Source: Bacillota bacterium
GTDB lineage: Bacteria; Bacillota; Clostridia; Lachnospirales; Lachnospiraceae
Length of the DNA stretch: 64,000 nt
NCBI GenBank assembly: GCA_023407575.1
Contig: JAEYLX010000026.1
Coordinates: forward strand, 124,001-188,000
Reading direction: 5' to 3'
Part shown: positions 34,389 to 43,409 of the stretch, piece by piece
Layout: each line of letters opens with the position of its first letter
Numbering within the stretch: the first letter of the stretch is position 1
Translations under genes and position numbers: made by a program
The notes under the pieces: generated by a model
Told to the model about the DNA's origin: nothing
What the model saw: the letters and a program-made list of their open reading frames with translations, nothing else
Databases searched by the model: none

Positions 34389-35996
34389 TTATTTACCCCT
34401 AACCAAATATTCCGTAGGTGTATACCCATAAAACTTCTTAAATACAGCATTAAAATGCTTTGCACTTACAAATCCTGTCCTTTCAGCTATCTTATAAATC
34501 TTCTCATTTGGATTACTTTTTAGTAGCTTAAGGGCCTGTTCCATCCGAATGCGAACTAAGAACTTGGTATAAGGCTCCCCGATATTCTTACTGAACAGGT
34601 CACTTAAATAACTCGGATTTACATTTAAGTAATCCGCTAGTTGTGCCAGGCTTATTTGCTCGTGATAATGGGTACAAATGTACTCCTTTGCGTTTTCCAC
34701 AATAGTTACTGTTTCAGGAATAAGGGTTACGATATCATCCTTGGCAAGAGCTCTTAAGGTTCTTAAAAAGAGTGCATGGGTGGCTTCCTTATCCGGACTT
34801 TTGGTATTAATAAAGTTATCTATACTGTGAGTCAGTTCCTTGAAAGCAGCTAATGTAAATTCAGGCTTTATATTACAAGTTCTTACTAAATACCGAATCA
34901 GGTAAGTGCCAAATTTAAGGATAGCATTAATGTTAATACGCTCTTCAAACAACGTAATATATAAGTATAGATCTGAACTGGTTTTACTGCTATTCTTTGA
35001 AATGTAATCAGAATACAGAGACTCACATATTGTATTTATTTCCTGTAGGAAACGTCTTTGGCTTAAGAAATAGTTTGGTGAAATAGGTGAAGCAACATTA
35101 ATAAGTGTCAAGGTCAAAGCTTCCAGAGCAGAGGAGTAGGAAGAGCTTAGATTCATCATATCCTGTATAATGTAACCATAGGAGCATATTACTTTGATGG
35201 GTTTGTCTGCACATAAAGACTGTTTTATGTGATTATAAACGGAATCTGCTGCGGATATAATAGCTTCATCTGTTTCACCACTTAGGAGAACCATTGTATT
35301 TCCGTAAATATCATAAGTAGTAGTTAAGCTATGAGCAGCACAATAATTTTTGCAGTACTCATTAAGCTCGTATTTATAAGAGGTATTCTCACTGGGTGTC
35401 CTATCATAGAGAAGTAGATATAAATCATCCAGACTTAACAGTAAGACAGAGGCATGTGCTGATATAAATGATAAGCCTCTGCTTTGGAGTATACCGTATA
35501 ATAGCTGTATGGATGGACTGGCTTCCTTAAGGATAGCCGTTAGGAGAGCTGCTTTTATCTCTGCATCGGAATAATCGTCATATACGTTGGAGGTAAGTTG
35601 ATTAAGATTTCTTGAGGAAGCTGTTTCAAGAATTGCTTTCATCTTTGTCAAGGTTTCTAGGATGCTTGCATCACTTAAAGGCTTTAGAAGATAATCGGAA
35701 ACACCATATTTTAAGGCAGTTCTGGCATATTCAAATTCATTATAACCGGAGATGATAATAACTTTCGTATTTAAATCTGCTTCATGAATGTATTTTGCAA
35801 GGCTTAAGCCGTCCATTTCTGGCATCTTTATATCTGTTATTACTAGATCAAAGGATTGAAGCTTTAATAAATCCAGAGCTTCCAAGCCGTCACTGGCAAT
35901 ACCTGTCACCGTAAAGTCCGGACATATATCAGATAAATTACTCCCCAGGTACTGTCTCATTAATTGCTCGTCATCAACAATAAGTGTAGTATACAT
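34389..35996 (-). CDS. YesN-type response regulator with AraC DNA-binding domain
   Basis: Cytoplasmic regulator of 535 residues. The receiver domain occupies ~1-120 with phospho-acceptor Asp about 55 in VITDIKMPEMDG and KPLSDASIL at its end. A long middle domain (~130-420) follows, then two AraC helix-turn-helix motifs (LAQLADYLNVNPSYLSDLFS, IAERTGFVSAKHFNAVFKKF). It pairs with the YesM-type kinase 157 bp upstream and should activate the adjacent divergent sugar importer operon. Confidence 0.88.
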   Translation of the reverse strand: MYTTLIVDDEQLMRQYLGSNLSDICPDFTVTGIASDGLEALDLLKLQSFDLVITDIKMPEMDGLSLAKYIHEADLNTKVIIISGYNEFEYARTALKYGVSDYLLKPLSDASILETLTKMKAILETASSRNLNQLTSNVYDDYSDAEIKAALLTAILKEASPSIQLLYGILQSRGLSFISAHASVLLLSLDDLYLLLYDRTPSENTSYKYELNEYCKNYCAAHSLTTTYDIYGNTMVLLSGETDEAIISAADSVYNHIKQSLCADKPIKVICSYGYIIQDMMNLSSSYSSALEALTLTLINVASPISPNYFLSQRRFLQEINTICESLYSDYISKNSSKTSSDLYLYITLFEERININAILKFGTYLIRYLVRTCNIKPEFTLAAFKELTHSIDNFINTKSPDKEATHALFLRTLRALAKDDIVTLIPETVTIVENAKEYICTHYHEQISLAQLADYLNVNPSYLSDLFSKNIGEPYTKFLVRIRMEQALKLLKSNPNEKIYKIAERTGFVSAKHFNAVFKKFYGYTPTEYLVRGK

Positions 35997-36153
35997 AATT
36001 CCATCCCCTTTCCATCGCTTTTAGTAGATATATTGAATAGATTATATTGATTTAATATTAATAATCTCATTAGTTTAAGAGCCTTTTTCTGTAAGTTGTT
36101 CTATATTAATTAATAGGTTTAATGCAACATAAGTACCACAGCTTTTTAAGAAT

Positions 36154-37980
36154 TTATTCCTTCTTGACTGGTAAACTTAAAACAACATGAGTTCCTTCTG
36201 TCTCAGAGGATTCAATTTTTATTCCATATTGATTTCCATACTTTAATTTAATTCGCTTGTTAACGTTCATTAATCCAATACTTTCTGTAATTGAGCGGTT
36301 CTCTAAGTCATCCTCTTCTGTAGTAGTGATGTCCTTTGAAAGATCTTCATTTAACTTATTTAAAGTCATTTCCTCTATACCAATCCCATTATCCTGGACA
36401 TGCAGCTGAAGGTAATTATTATCAGCAGTACTATAAATATGAATCACAGATTGCCCCCGTTTTACCTCACAGCCGTGAATGATGGCATTTTCAACAATGG
36501 GCTGAAGGGTTAAAGCAGGAATGAGATAGTCTGCATAATCCGAGGATATATCAATATGGTAGGATAAGTTCTCACCATATCTGGCTTTTAAAATTCCCAG
36601 ATAGGAATTAACGATATTGATTTCTGTGGACATGGAGATATTCTTATCTGCATTCATAATCCCTCTTAGGAATAAGGACAGCTGTTCGATACTTTGAATT
36701 GCTCCGTCTGTGTTTTTGCATTTGATTAATAAGCTGATGGTATTCAGCGTGTTGTAAAGAAAATGCGGTTTTATCTGACCACAAAGGATATTATACTGTG
36801 CCTCCTTTTGTAAATATCTTGACTCATAGACCTCTTTTACTAATTGCGTGTTTTTCTCAAGGATAACATTAAGCCGCAGTATCATCTTATTAAAGGATTT
36901 GGCAAGATACCCAATCTCATCATTATTCTTAACGGCTACCTGAACTGATAGGTCGCCTTTCTGAACTACTTTCATTAAACTGATAATATTAAATAAGGGC
37001 TTAAAAAAGTTTTGAACAAAGATAAATAGTATAATTAAGGCGAAGAGCATTCCAATTACCGCCAGTAAAATAGTGATATTGCGAATTGCTCTTGCATTTT
37101 TATTAAGTTCGTTATAGGAGTTGATAGCAATTACCTTTAAATCAGAGGATTTTAAGGAAGCTACATTAATGATATATTTGTCAGAATCAATGGTTTGCCG
37201 GTAGTCACCATCCTGATTAAAGGAGGAGGTGTTGAGGGCTTCAATGATGTTCTTATTATCTAGTTGATTGTTCTGATATACGATATTCTTTTCATTATCT
37301 ATAATAAAAATGGAGCCTTTTTCTTTTAATTGAACCTGATCGCAAATGGATTTAATACCGGTATAATTAGCATCAACCTTTATCACTGCTAACACCTTTG
37401 AATTATCTTCTTTACTTCTGATACGCTGTGCAATGGAAAAGATCTTAATGGGTATCTCTCCGAATACTTTCTCAGAGTGGATGGGAACGAAAACAGGAGT
37501 CGAGGACTGCATTGCCTGTTGATACCAGTCAGTCTTCTGATAAGTGTTGTAGTCCTTCATATCAAAGGGAGTTCTTGTGTAGGAGTAAAGATGAAGGTCG
37601 GTTAGAATATAAACTCTCAAGATCTCACTTCGAGGCAGTGTCATAACAGAGGCAAGAAAGTTCTCAATAATTCGCTTCTTGTTCAGATTGTCAGCTTCGG
37701 TGGTATATTCCTGCTCAAGCTGCTGCATAATCTCATCATCATAATAGGGAGAAAGGTTCAATCGGAACAATTCATCCAGATACGTATCAATATTAATGCT
37801 GATCTGCTCGATGATTTGCTGTGTCTGACTGATGGTCTGCTTTGTAAAGTTTCTGGAATACAAGGCATAGTTAAGTATTGAAATAAATACCACAATGGCA
37901 ATAATAAGAGTAGATATGATGATTAGGAGCTTTTTTTTGAAGTTCCAATCTCTATAGGAAAGCTTGTTTTTTTTCTCCAT
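36154..37980 (-). CDS. YesM-type sensor histidine kinase
   Basis: Membrane kinase of 608 residues from the ATG at 37980, chosen because CTGGAG precedes it; a longer start at 38058 lacks a site. It has a transmembrane segment (~17-40), an extracellular dCache-like domain (~45-290), a second transmembrane segment (~300-322), HAMP, and a His_kinase domain with phospho-acceptor His in CGQIKPHFLYNTLNTISLL. The HATPase part has PIVENAIIHG and DNGIGI. It lies back to back with the importer operon and likely senses its sugar or the loaded binding protein. Confidence 0.88.
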   Translation of the reverse strand: MEKKNKLSYRDWNFKKKLLIIISTLIIAIVVFISILNYALYSRNFTKQTISQTQQIIEQISINIDTYLDELFRLNLSPYYDDEIMQQLEQEYTTEADNLNKKRIIENFLASVMTLPRSEILRVYILTDLHLYSYTRTPFDMKDYNTYQKTDWYQQAMQSSTPVFVPIHSEKVFGEIPIKIFSIAQRIRSKEDNSKVLAVIKVDANYTGIKSICDQVQLKEKGSIFIIDNEKNIVYQNNQLDNKNIIEALNTSSFNQDGDYRQTIDSDKYIINVASLKSSDLKVIAINSYNELNKNARAIRNITILLAVIGMLFALIILFIFVQNFFKPLFNIISLMKVVQKGDLSVQVAVKNNDEIGYLAKSFNKMILRLNVILEKNTQLVKEVYESRYLQKEAQYNILCGQIKPHFLYNTLNTISLLIKCKNTDGAIQSIEQLSLFLRGIMNADKNISMSTEINIVNSYLGILKARYGENLSYHIDISSDYADYLIPALTLQPIVENAIIHGCEVKRGQSVIHIYSTADNNYLQLHVQDNGIGIEEMTLNKLNEDLSKDITTTEEDDLENRSITESIGLMNVNKRIKLKYGNQYGIKIESSETEGTHVVLSLPVKKE

Positions 37981-38170
37981 TTGTATCTCCAGTCTATTTA
38001 AAAAAGCGCGGCAAACTTGGTACATTTTCATTATACTTACTATAAATTCGTAGTTCAATAACAGAATATCATATCCAATAAACCCGCACTTAAACCAAAA
38101 GAATGTGGTATTTAAGAGCCGAAGATTTGGTGTTAAGGTTAATATATCAAAAAGAGGAGGTAACTATGAT

Positions 38171-39508
38171 ATGAAAATCAAACGTTATTTATCAATTCTA
38201 TTGTGCTGTATGTTAGTTGTCGGAATGATTTCCGGTTGCAGCACTTCAGGCAATAAAAATGGGGATAGCTCAAAGGGTTCTGATCAAACAGATGATGGCG
38301 GTGATAAGAAAGAAGAGCATGTTACTCTTAAATTATTTACCGGTAAAATCGAAACCATTGACTTAATGAATGAGATTATCAAAGATTTCAATGAGTCACA
38401 AGATAGAATTACCGTAGAGCAGGAGTATCAAAAGGATGCCAGCAACATTATCAAGATTAAGTTTGCTGCAGAACAAGCACCTGATATTATGACAACCTAT
38501 GAACAAGGCTTTGTGGATGAGGGCAAATATTTGGATTTATCCGAACAGTCTCAATGGTGGGATCGACTTACCCCTGCGATGAAGGAAGCTTGCACCGATG
38601 TTAAGACAGGAAAACAGTACAGAGTATGTACCAATATGACAATGGCTGGATTCTTCTACAACAAAGAAATTTATAATGATTTGGGATTAAGTGTTCCGAC
38701 TACCTGGGATGAATTTGTTCAAAACCTTGAGGCGATTAAAGCTGCAAAACCGGACGTTACACCTTGGTTTATTTTTGGTAATGAGGCATGGCATCTGGGA
38801 CATCTGATTGAATTTATTCCTCATGGATATATCAAGCAAAACCTAGGTGCAGTGGAAGCAAAAAAGGCTATGCTGGATAATGATAAAGCAAAGCTTAACT
38901 TTGGTGCTGCGGATGGTCCTATGGCAGTATTTGCAGAGAAATTACTTGAATTACAGGATAAAGGCTTAATCAATGAAGATGTATTGACCGCTACCAGTGA
39001 CAACTGTGTTCAGGACTTCGTAAATGGAAAAGCAGCGATGTTAAGCAACGGTATGTGGATCTTATCAAGCTTGTTAGAAGCAAATCCTGATATGCAGGAT
39101 AAGATTGGATTTGCACCATATCCGGCATATATGCCTGATTCAAAAGCAGTGGTGTTAAGTGCCGAGGACTCTGGATATTCTATATCAGCTACTTCAGAAC
39201 ATAAGGAAGAAGCAATCGAGTTCCTGAACTTCTTATTTAACGCTGAAAATCAAAAGAAATACAGTGAGACTTCAAAAGCACCAAGTGCATTTACCGATGT
39301 AACAGCTGAATGGGCTCCTGCTAATATTGTAACTGAAGTAAGTGATGCAGTTCAAAATGCTGTAAATATTGGATTTACCAATGAAAAACCAGCTGGCTTT
39401 TCCGGTGATGATGCAGGACGTATGGTTCAAGAGTTGTTAGCAGGAACTTATACCCCTGAAGCCTTTGCACAAGCATATGAAAAGGCTTGGGATGAGGGTA
39501 TGGAATAA
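38171..39508 (+). CDS. sugar ABC transporter substrate-binding lipoprotein (family 1), isomalto-oligosaccharide candidate
   Basis: Lipoprotein of 445 residues with signal peptide and lipobox MISGC (Cys about 24). The mature part is a family 1 solute-binding protein (YNKEIYNDLGLSVPTTWDEF, VNGKAAMLSNGMW). The ATG at 38171 is 10 nt after AGAGGAGG. It is first in an operon with two permeases, a GH66 enzyme and a GH13 alpha-1,6-glucosidase, so dextran-derived isomalto-oligosaccharides are the likely ligand. An ATP-binding subunit is not encoded nearby. Confidence 0.85.
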   Translation: MKIKRYLSILLCCMLVVGMISGCSTSGNKNGDSSKGSDQTDDGGDKKEEHVTLKLFTGKIETIDLMNEIIKDFNESQDRITVEQEYQKDASNIIKIKFAAEQAPDIMTTYEQGFVDEGKYLDLSEQSQWWDRLTPAMKEACTDVKTGKQYRVCTNMTMAGFFYNKEIYNDLGLSVPTTWDEFVQNLEAIKAAKPDVTPWFIFGNEAWHLGHLIEFIPHGYIKQNLGAVEAKKAMLDNDKAKLNFGAADGPMAVFAEKLLELQDKGLINEDVLTATSDNCVQDFVNGKAAMLSNGMWILSSLLEANPDMQDKIGFAPYPAYMPDSKAVVLSAEDSGYSISATSEHKEEAIEFLNFLFNAENQKKYSETSKAPSAFTDVTAEWAPANIVTEVSDAVQNAVNIGFTNEKPAGFSGDDAGRMVQELLAGTYTPEAFAQAYEKAWDEGME

Positions 39509-39521
39509 TCATTATAAACTT

Positions 39522-39724
39522 AAATTTGATTAAAGAGTCAAAAGTCTGATTATGCTGTGAAGATGAATATGTATGCATATATATTCATCTGGACTTGCCT
39601 TACCATCTTGGGATTGCCTAAAAAGAAGGCAATCCCAAGATGCCGGTCTGCGCCATCTGAATGTATATACACACATATTCATCATTAAAGTATACTTATG
39701 ACTTTTGACACTTTAATCAAATTT
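39522..39724. repeat. 203-bp imperfect palindrome between binding protein and permease genes
   Basis: Symmetric about 39623. The outer arms 39522-39546 and 39700-39724 match in 24 of 25 bases (start AAATTTGATTAAAG). Middle arms near 39562-39586 and 39659-39683 match in 22 of 25. The central arms CATCTTGGGATTGCCT (39604-39619) and AGGCAATCCCAAGATG (39627-39642) are perfect. It could be a MITE-like insertion or a processing/attenuation hairpin. It contains no ORF. Confidence 0.8.
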
Positions 39725-39789
39725 CGTAGTTAATATATATTTACTTAGGTGATTCTATATATCGAGTGAATGAGAAAGTATTTAAAAGA

Positions 39790-39830
39790 GGGCTGTTGCA
39801 AAAATAACTTAGGTGTCTTTGCAATGGCTC
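39790..39830 (+). repeat. GGCTGTTGCA hairpin ahead of the permease gene
   Basis: GGCTGTTGCAAA (39791-39802) pairs with TTTGCAATGGCT (39818-39829) with G-T pairs, about 30 nt ahead of the permease start. The same 10-mer stem recurs at 61799 in the maltodextrin operon. It may act as a partial terminator or mRNA stabiliser. Confidence 0.6.
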
Positions 39831-39857
39831 CTTTCATAGAAAGGCAAGGTTGTTATT

Positions 39858-40727
39858 ATGAGAGAAAAGAAAATTGGGTTGCATACCTTCATGGCAATTC
39901 CTGCATTTGTGCTTTTTTCTATCTTTTTTCTATATCCCTTATTCAAAGGAATTGGCATGAGTCTGACGGATTGGGATGGAATTAGTAAGGCAAAGTTCAT
40001 TGGGTTAGATAATTTTACACGCTTCTTTCAGGATGCCAGAGCAATTAATAATATTAAGACGACACTATTATTTGCAATAGGAAGTGCACCGCTCTTAAAT
40101 ATTATTGGTCTGCTCTATGCACTGCTCATGGATAGTAAGTTCAAGGGTAAGGGTATCGCGCGTATGATTATCTATCTGCCTGCGGTTATAAGTCCATTGA
40201 TTATGGGGTACATCTGGTATTTACTTCTGCAGCCGGGGAGAGGATTTATCTTTCATGTACTTGATAATGCGGGAAAAGGAGCCTGGTTTGGCAATTGGCT
40301 TGGAAGTTATACCACATCAATGATTGTTCTGATCCTTGTTAATGTATGGCAGTATGCTGGTATGACTATGGTGATTTATCTGGCAGGCCTTCAGGCAATT
40401 CCCGGTGAGCTGTACGAAGCCAGCAAAATCGATGGGGCTTCGGCCGTTAAAGGGTTTCGTTATATTACGTTGCCATTATTAATTCCGTCTATTCGCATTA
40501 ATGTGGTTACCAATATTATTGGTTCTCTTTCTGTGTTTGATATTGTTATGTCTTTAACCGGAGGAGGTCCGGGTTATTCTACCGAGACTTTAAGTATCTA
40601 TATCATGAGAATGTGTTACGGCAGTAAGACGGGGTATTCCACCGCTGTTGCAATTATTATGTTCTTTATTATTCTGGTACCCGTGCTGATTTCTATGAGA
40701 CTGACCAGAAATAAAAATATGGATTAG
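39858..40727 (+). CDS. sugar ABC transporter permease (UgpA/MalF type)
   Basis: Membrane subunit of 289 residues with about six transmembrane segments. The EAA loop reads ELYEASKIDGASAVKGFRYI (about 185-204), which docks the shared ATPase. It lies 349 bp behind the binding protein because of the palindrome and hairpin, and 15 bp before the second permease. Confidence 0.88.
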   Translation: MREKKIGLHTFMAIPAFVLFSIFFLYPLFKGIGMSLTDWDGISKAKFIGLDNFTRFFQDARAINNIKTTLLFAIGSAPLLNIIGLLYALLMDSKFKGKGIARMIIYLPAVISPLIMGYIWYLLLQPGRGFIFHVLDNAGKGAWFGNWLGSYTTSMIVLILVNVWQYAGMTMVIYLAGLQAIPGELYEASKIDGASAVKGFRYITLPLLIPSIRINVVTNIIGSLSVFDIVMSLTGGGPGYSTETLSIYIMRMCYGSKTGYSTAVAIIMFFIILVPVLISMRLTRNKNMD

Positions 40728-40742
40728 AAAGGAGGATAACCA

Positions 40743-41567
40743 TTGAAAAGAATATTTAGTTCCTTGAGATATTTGAGCATTGCATTCATTTGTATCCTGT
40801 GTCTGATACCGTTTTTTGTACTTTTAATTTTGTCGCTTAATACCCCTAAGAGAGTATTTTATGAAGGAAATATCTTTATTCCGGACTTCTATTTTAATAA
40901 TTACATAGAAGGCTGGTTTAAATCCAATATAGGAACCGCGATGATAAATTCTGCAATCATAACCGTGCTGTCCATATCCATCATCATTATATTTGGTGCT
41001 ATGGCAGCTTATACGATTGCCAGATTTCATTATAAATTTAATAAGATTATCTTTGGAATCTTAATCAGTTGTATGATGATTCCCGGAATTATTAATACAG
41101 TACCGCTTTATTCTCTTATGATTGACCTGCATGCAATTAATACCCTCTGGGGAATGGCGCTGGTATGTGCGACAATTGCTCTCCCACAGTCGGTATTCGT
41201 GTTCCAGGGATTTATAAAATCCTTGCCGAGAGAGATTGAGGAATCAGCGATTATTGATGGTTGTACTTGGTTTTCTTCCTTTTGGAGAATTATTTTTCCT
41301 TTGTTAAAGCCATCCATATCAGCAATTGTAATTTTAAATGGGTTTGGTATCTGGAATAACTATTCTCAGGCAGTGTTCTTTTTACAGGACAGCAGTAAGC
41401 ATAATGTACCCCAGGCATTATCGGTATACTTTCAACAGTTTGCCGGTGCTAAGTGGAATTTGATGGCTGCAACAGCGGTTATCGCAATTGTACCGGTGGT
41501 GGCGGCATTCCTGTTGTTCCAGAAAAACTTAATGAAGGGGTTAACCGAGGGTGCTTTGAAGGGGTAA
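40743..41567 (+). CDS. sugar ABC transporter permease (UgpE/MalG type)
   Basis: Second membrane subunit, 274 residues with about six transmembrane segments and EAA loop EIEESAIIDGCTWFSSFWRI. It starts with TTG at 40743, 6 nt after AAAGGAGG. It ends in the family-typical LTEGALKG. It forms the channel with the upstream permease. Confidence 0.88.
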   Translation: MKRIFSSLRYLSIAFICILCLIPFFVLLILSLNTPKRVFYEGNIFIPDFYFNNYIEGWFKSNIGTAMINSAIITVLSISIIIIFGAMAAYTIARFHYKFNKIIFGILISCMMIPGIINTVPLYSLMIDLHAINTLWGMALVCATIALPQSVFVFQGFIKSLPREIEESAIIDGCTWFSSFWRIIFPLLKPSISAIVILNGFGIWNNYSQAVFFLQDSSKHNVPQALSVYFQQFAGAKWNLMAATAVIAIVPVVAAFLLFQKNLMKGLTEGALKG

Positions 41568-41715
41568 TATTGTTTGTCAATTGCACAATAGGGTCTTTGA
41601 GTAAGTAATGCAAAACAAAGTTAATGTGTAAATTGACGAAGCAAATGTTGGTATGCTTTTGAGGTTCTATCCCGTATGGAGAGCACCAAAAGTTAGATAA
41701 GAAGTGGAGGAGAAT

Positions 41716-43377
41716 ATGAGAATAGATATATATCCGGAAAAGGCACAGTATTTAAGTAATGAGCCAATTAAGATAATTGTTGAACTTGATACACTGACAA
41801 CAGACACCTGTCGTGGTGTTTTAAGAATCACACATCTTCAAGATACCATACAGGAAGGTGTTTATAATTTGGAGAAGGGCAGCAGTATCCTGGAAATCAA
41901 GGGAATGGAAACTGGCTTTGGTGGGTATGGAGTAGAGCTTGAAGTATCAAGTGGAGAAGAATTGTTATGTATAAGTAACACAGCCTTTGATGTGGTATCC
42001 GATTGCGGTAAGGCAATTCGATATGGCTTTTTAAGTGATTTTAATGAGGCTAAGGGAAGTGATTGTAACGATATCAGTAATTTGAGAAAGTACCATATTA
42101 ATTATGTTCAATACTATGACTGGTCCTATCGCCATGATAATCTGGTCTCTGACGAAAGTGTTTACAGAGATATGATGGGACGGGAAGTTAGCCTGGAGGT
42201 AGTTAAGAAAAAGATAACAACTTGTAGAAATTATGGAATGAAGTCTATGGGATACGGTGCAATTTATGCCGCATCAAAAAAATATTATGAAGAGAATAAG
42301 GAAGCTGCACTCTATACCAGTGCAGGAGATCCACTTGTTTTTATTGATATATTCTATATCATGAATGTTGGCAGAGGATATAATTGGAGAAATCATATCA
42401 TAGGAGAATATGCCAAAGCAATAAAAGGCGTTGGTTTCGATGGTATTCATATGGATACCTATGGTTTCCCGAAGACAGCTTATGCTTATAAGAAAGAAAG
42501 ATTATTAAAGCTGGAGGAAGAATATCCTTCTTTAATTGAGGACACTAAGAAACGACTGAGTGAATTGACGGAGGATAACCACCTGATATTTAACAATGTC
42601 GGTAACTGGCCGGTTAAGACAATTGCAAAGTCACCACAAGATGCAATCTATATTGAGGTATGGGAGCCCTATGTTACCTACAGTCATATCAAACAGGTGA
42701 TTAAGGATGCCAAAAGAGAAGGGGAAGATAGGAAGCCGGTGATACTGGCTGCTTATTTGAAACCTTTTCGAACCGAGCAGGAGGAAAGGGCAGCCTATGC
42801 GGCATATCTATTAACAGCGGCAATTACGGTGAACGGAGCCTATCATTTATTACTGGGAGAAGAAAATGGAGTGCTGACCCAGGGGTATTATGTGGACCAT
42901 TCCATCATAAAGGAGGAAACCGGTAACAAGCTGCGAACCTATTATGATTTTCTGGTACAATACATGGAACTGTTCTATGATAAGGACCTTGTTGATGTGA
43001 GTATGACACATATCGGCTGGGATAACACCGAATACCTGTGCCTGCATGATGACTGGAGTGTGAATGCCGAACCAGGGAAGGTATGGCTTACCGTTAGAGA
43101 AAAAGAGAATAGAAAGCTAATCAGCCTAATCAACCTTTGTGGCAATACTGACAGTGAATGGAACCTTGGAAAGAATAGACCACAGGAGCAATCTGATATC
43201 CAGCTGCAAGTTCAGATTGATCAGGAGGTGAAAGGAATTTATTTTATTTCTCCGGATGAAAATCATGGTAAAGTTCAGAAATTGGTGTATACTAAAATAA
43301 AAACAGACCGAGGCTGGGCAGTTAAGTTTAGTGTACCTAAATTGGAGTTTTGGAGTAATGTCTGGATAGACTTTTAG
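41716..43377 (+). CDS. GH66 dextranase / cycloisomaltooligosaccharide glucanotransferase-like, no signal peptide
   Basis: Protein of 553 residues from the ATG at 41716, 6 nt after GGAGGA (an in-frame GTG at 41704 is the alternative). N-terminal beta-sandwich, then a TIM barrel with YGFLSDF, YDWSYRHD, GFDGIHMDTYGF (candidate nucleophile Asp) and AIYIEVWEPY (candidate acid Glu), as in GH66. Known GH66 enzymes are secreted endo-dextranases or CITases; this one lacks a signal peptide and so should act inside on imported isomalto-oligosaccharides or cycloisomaltans. It sits between the importer and an alpha-1,6-glucosidase. Confidence 0.8.
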   Translation: MRIDIYPEKAQYLSNEPIKIIVELDTLTTDTCRGVLRITHLQDTIQEGVYNLEKGSSILEIKGMETGFGGYGVELEVSSGEELLCISNTAFDVVSDCGKAIRYGFLSDFNEAKGSDCNDISNLRKYHINYVQYYDWSYRHDNLVSDESVYRDMMGREVSLEVVKKKITTCRNYGMKSMGYGAIYAASKKYYEENKEAALYTSAGDPLVFIDIFYIMNVGRGYNWRNHIIGEYAKAIKGVGFDGIHMDTYGFPKTAYAYKKERLLKLEEEYPSLIEDTKKRLSELTEDNHLIFNNVGNWPVKTIAKSPQDAIYIEVWEPYVTYSHIKQVIKDAKREGEDRKPVILAAYLKPFRTEQEERAAYAAYLLTAAITVNGAYHLLLGEENGVLTQGYYVDHSIIKEETGNKLRTYYDFLVQYMELFYDKDLVDVSMTHIGWDNTEYLCLHDDWSVNAEPGKVWLTVREKENRKLISLINLCGNTDSEWNLGKNRPQEQSDIQLQVQIDQEVKGIYFISPDENHGKVQKLVYTKIKTDRGWAVKFSVPKLEFWSNVWIDF

Positions 43378-43409
43378 ATTAGTTATTATTTACGATAAGG
43401 AGTAGAACA

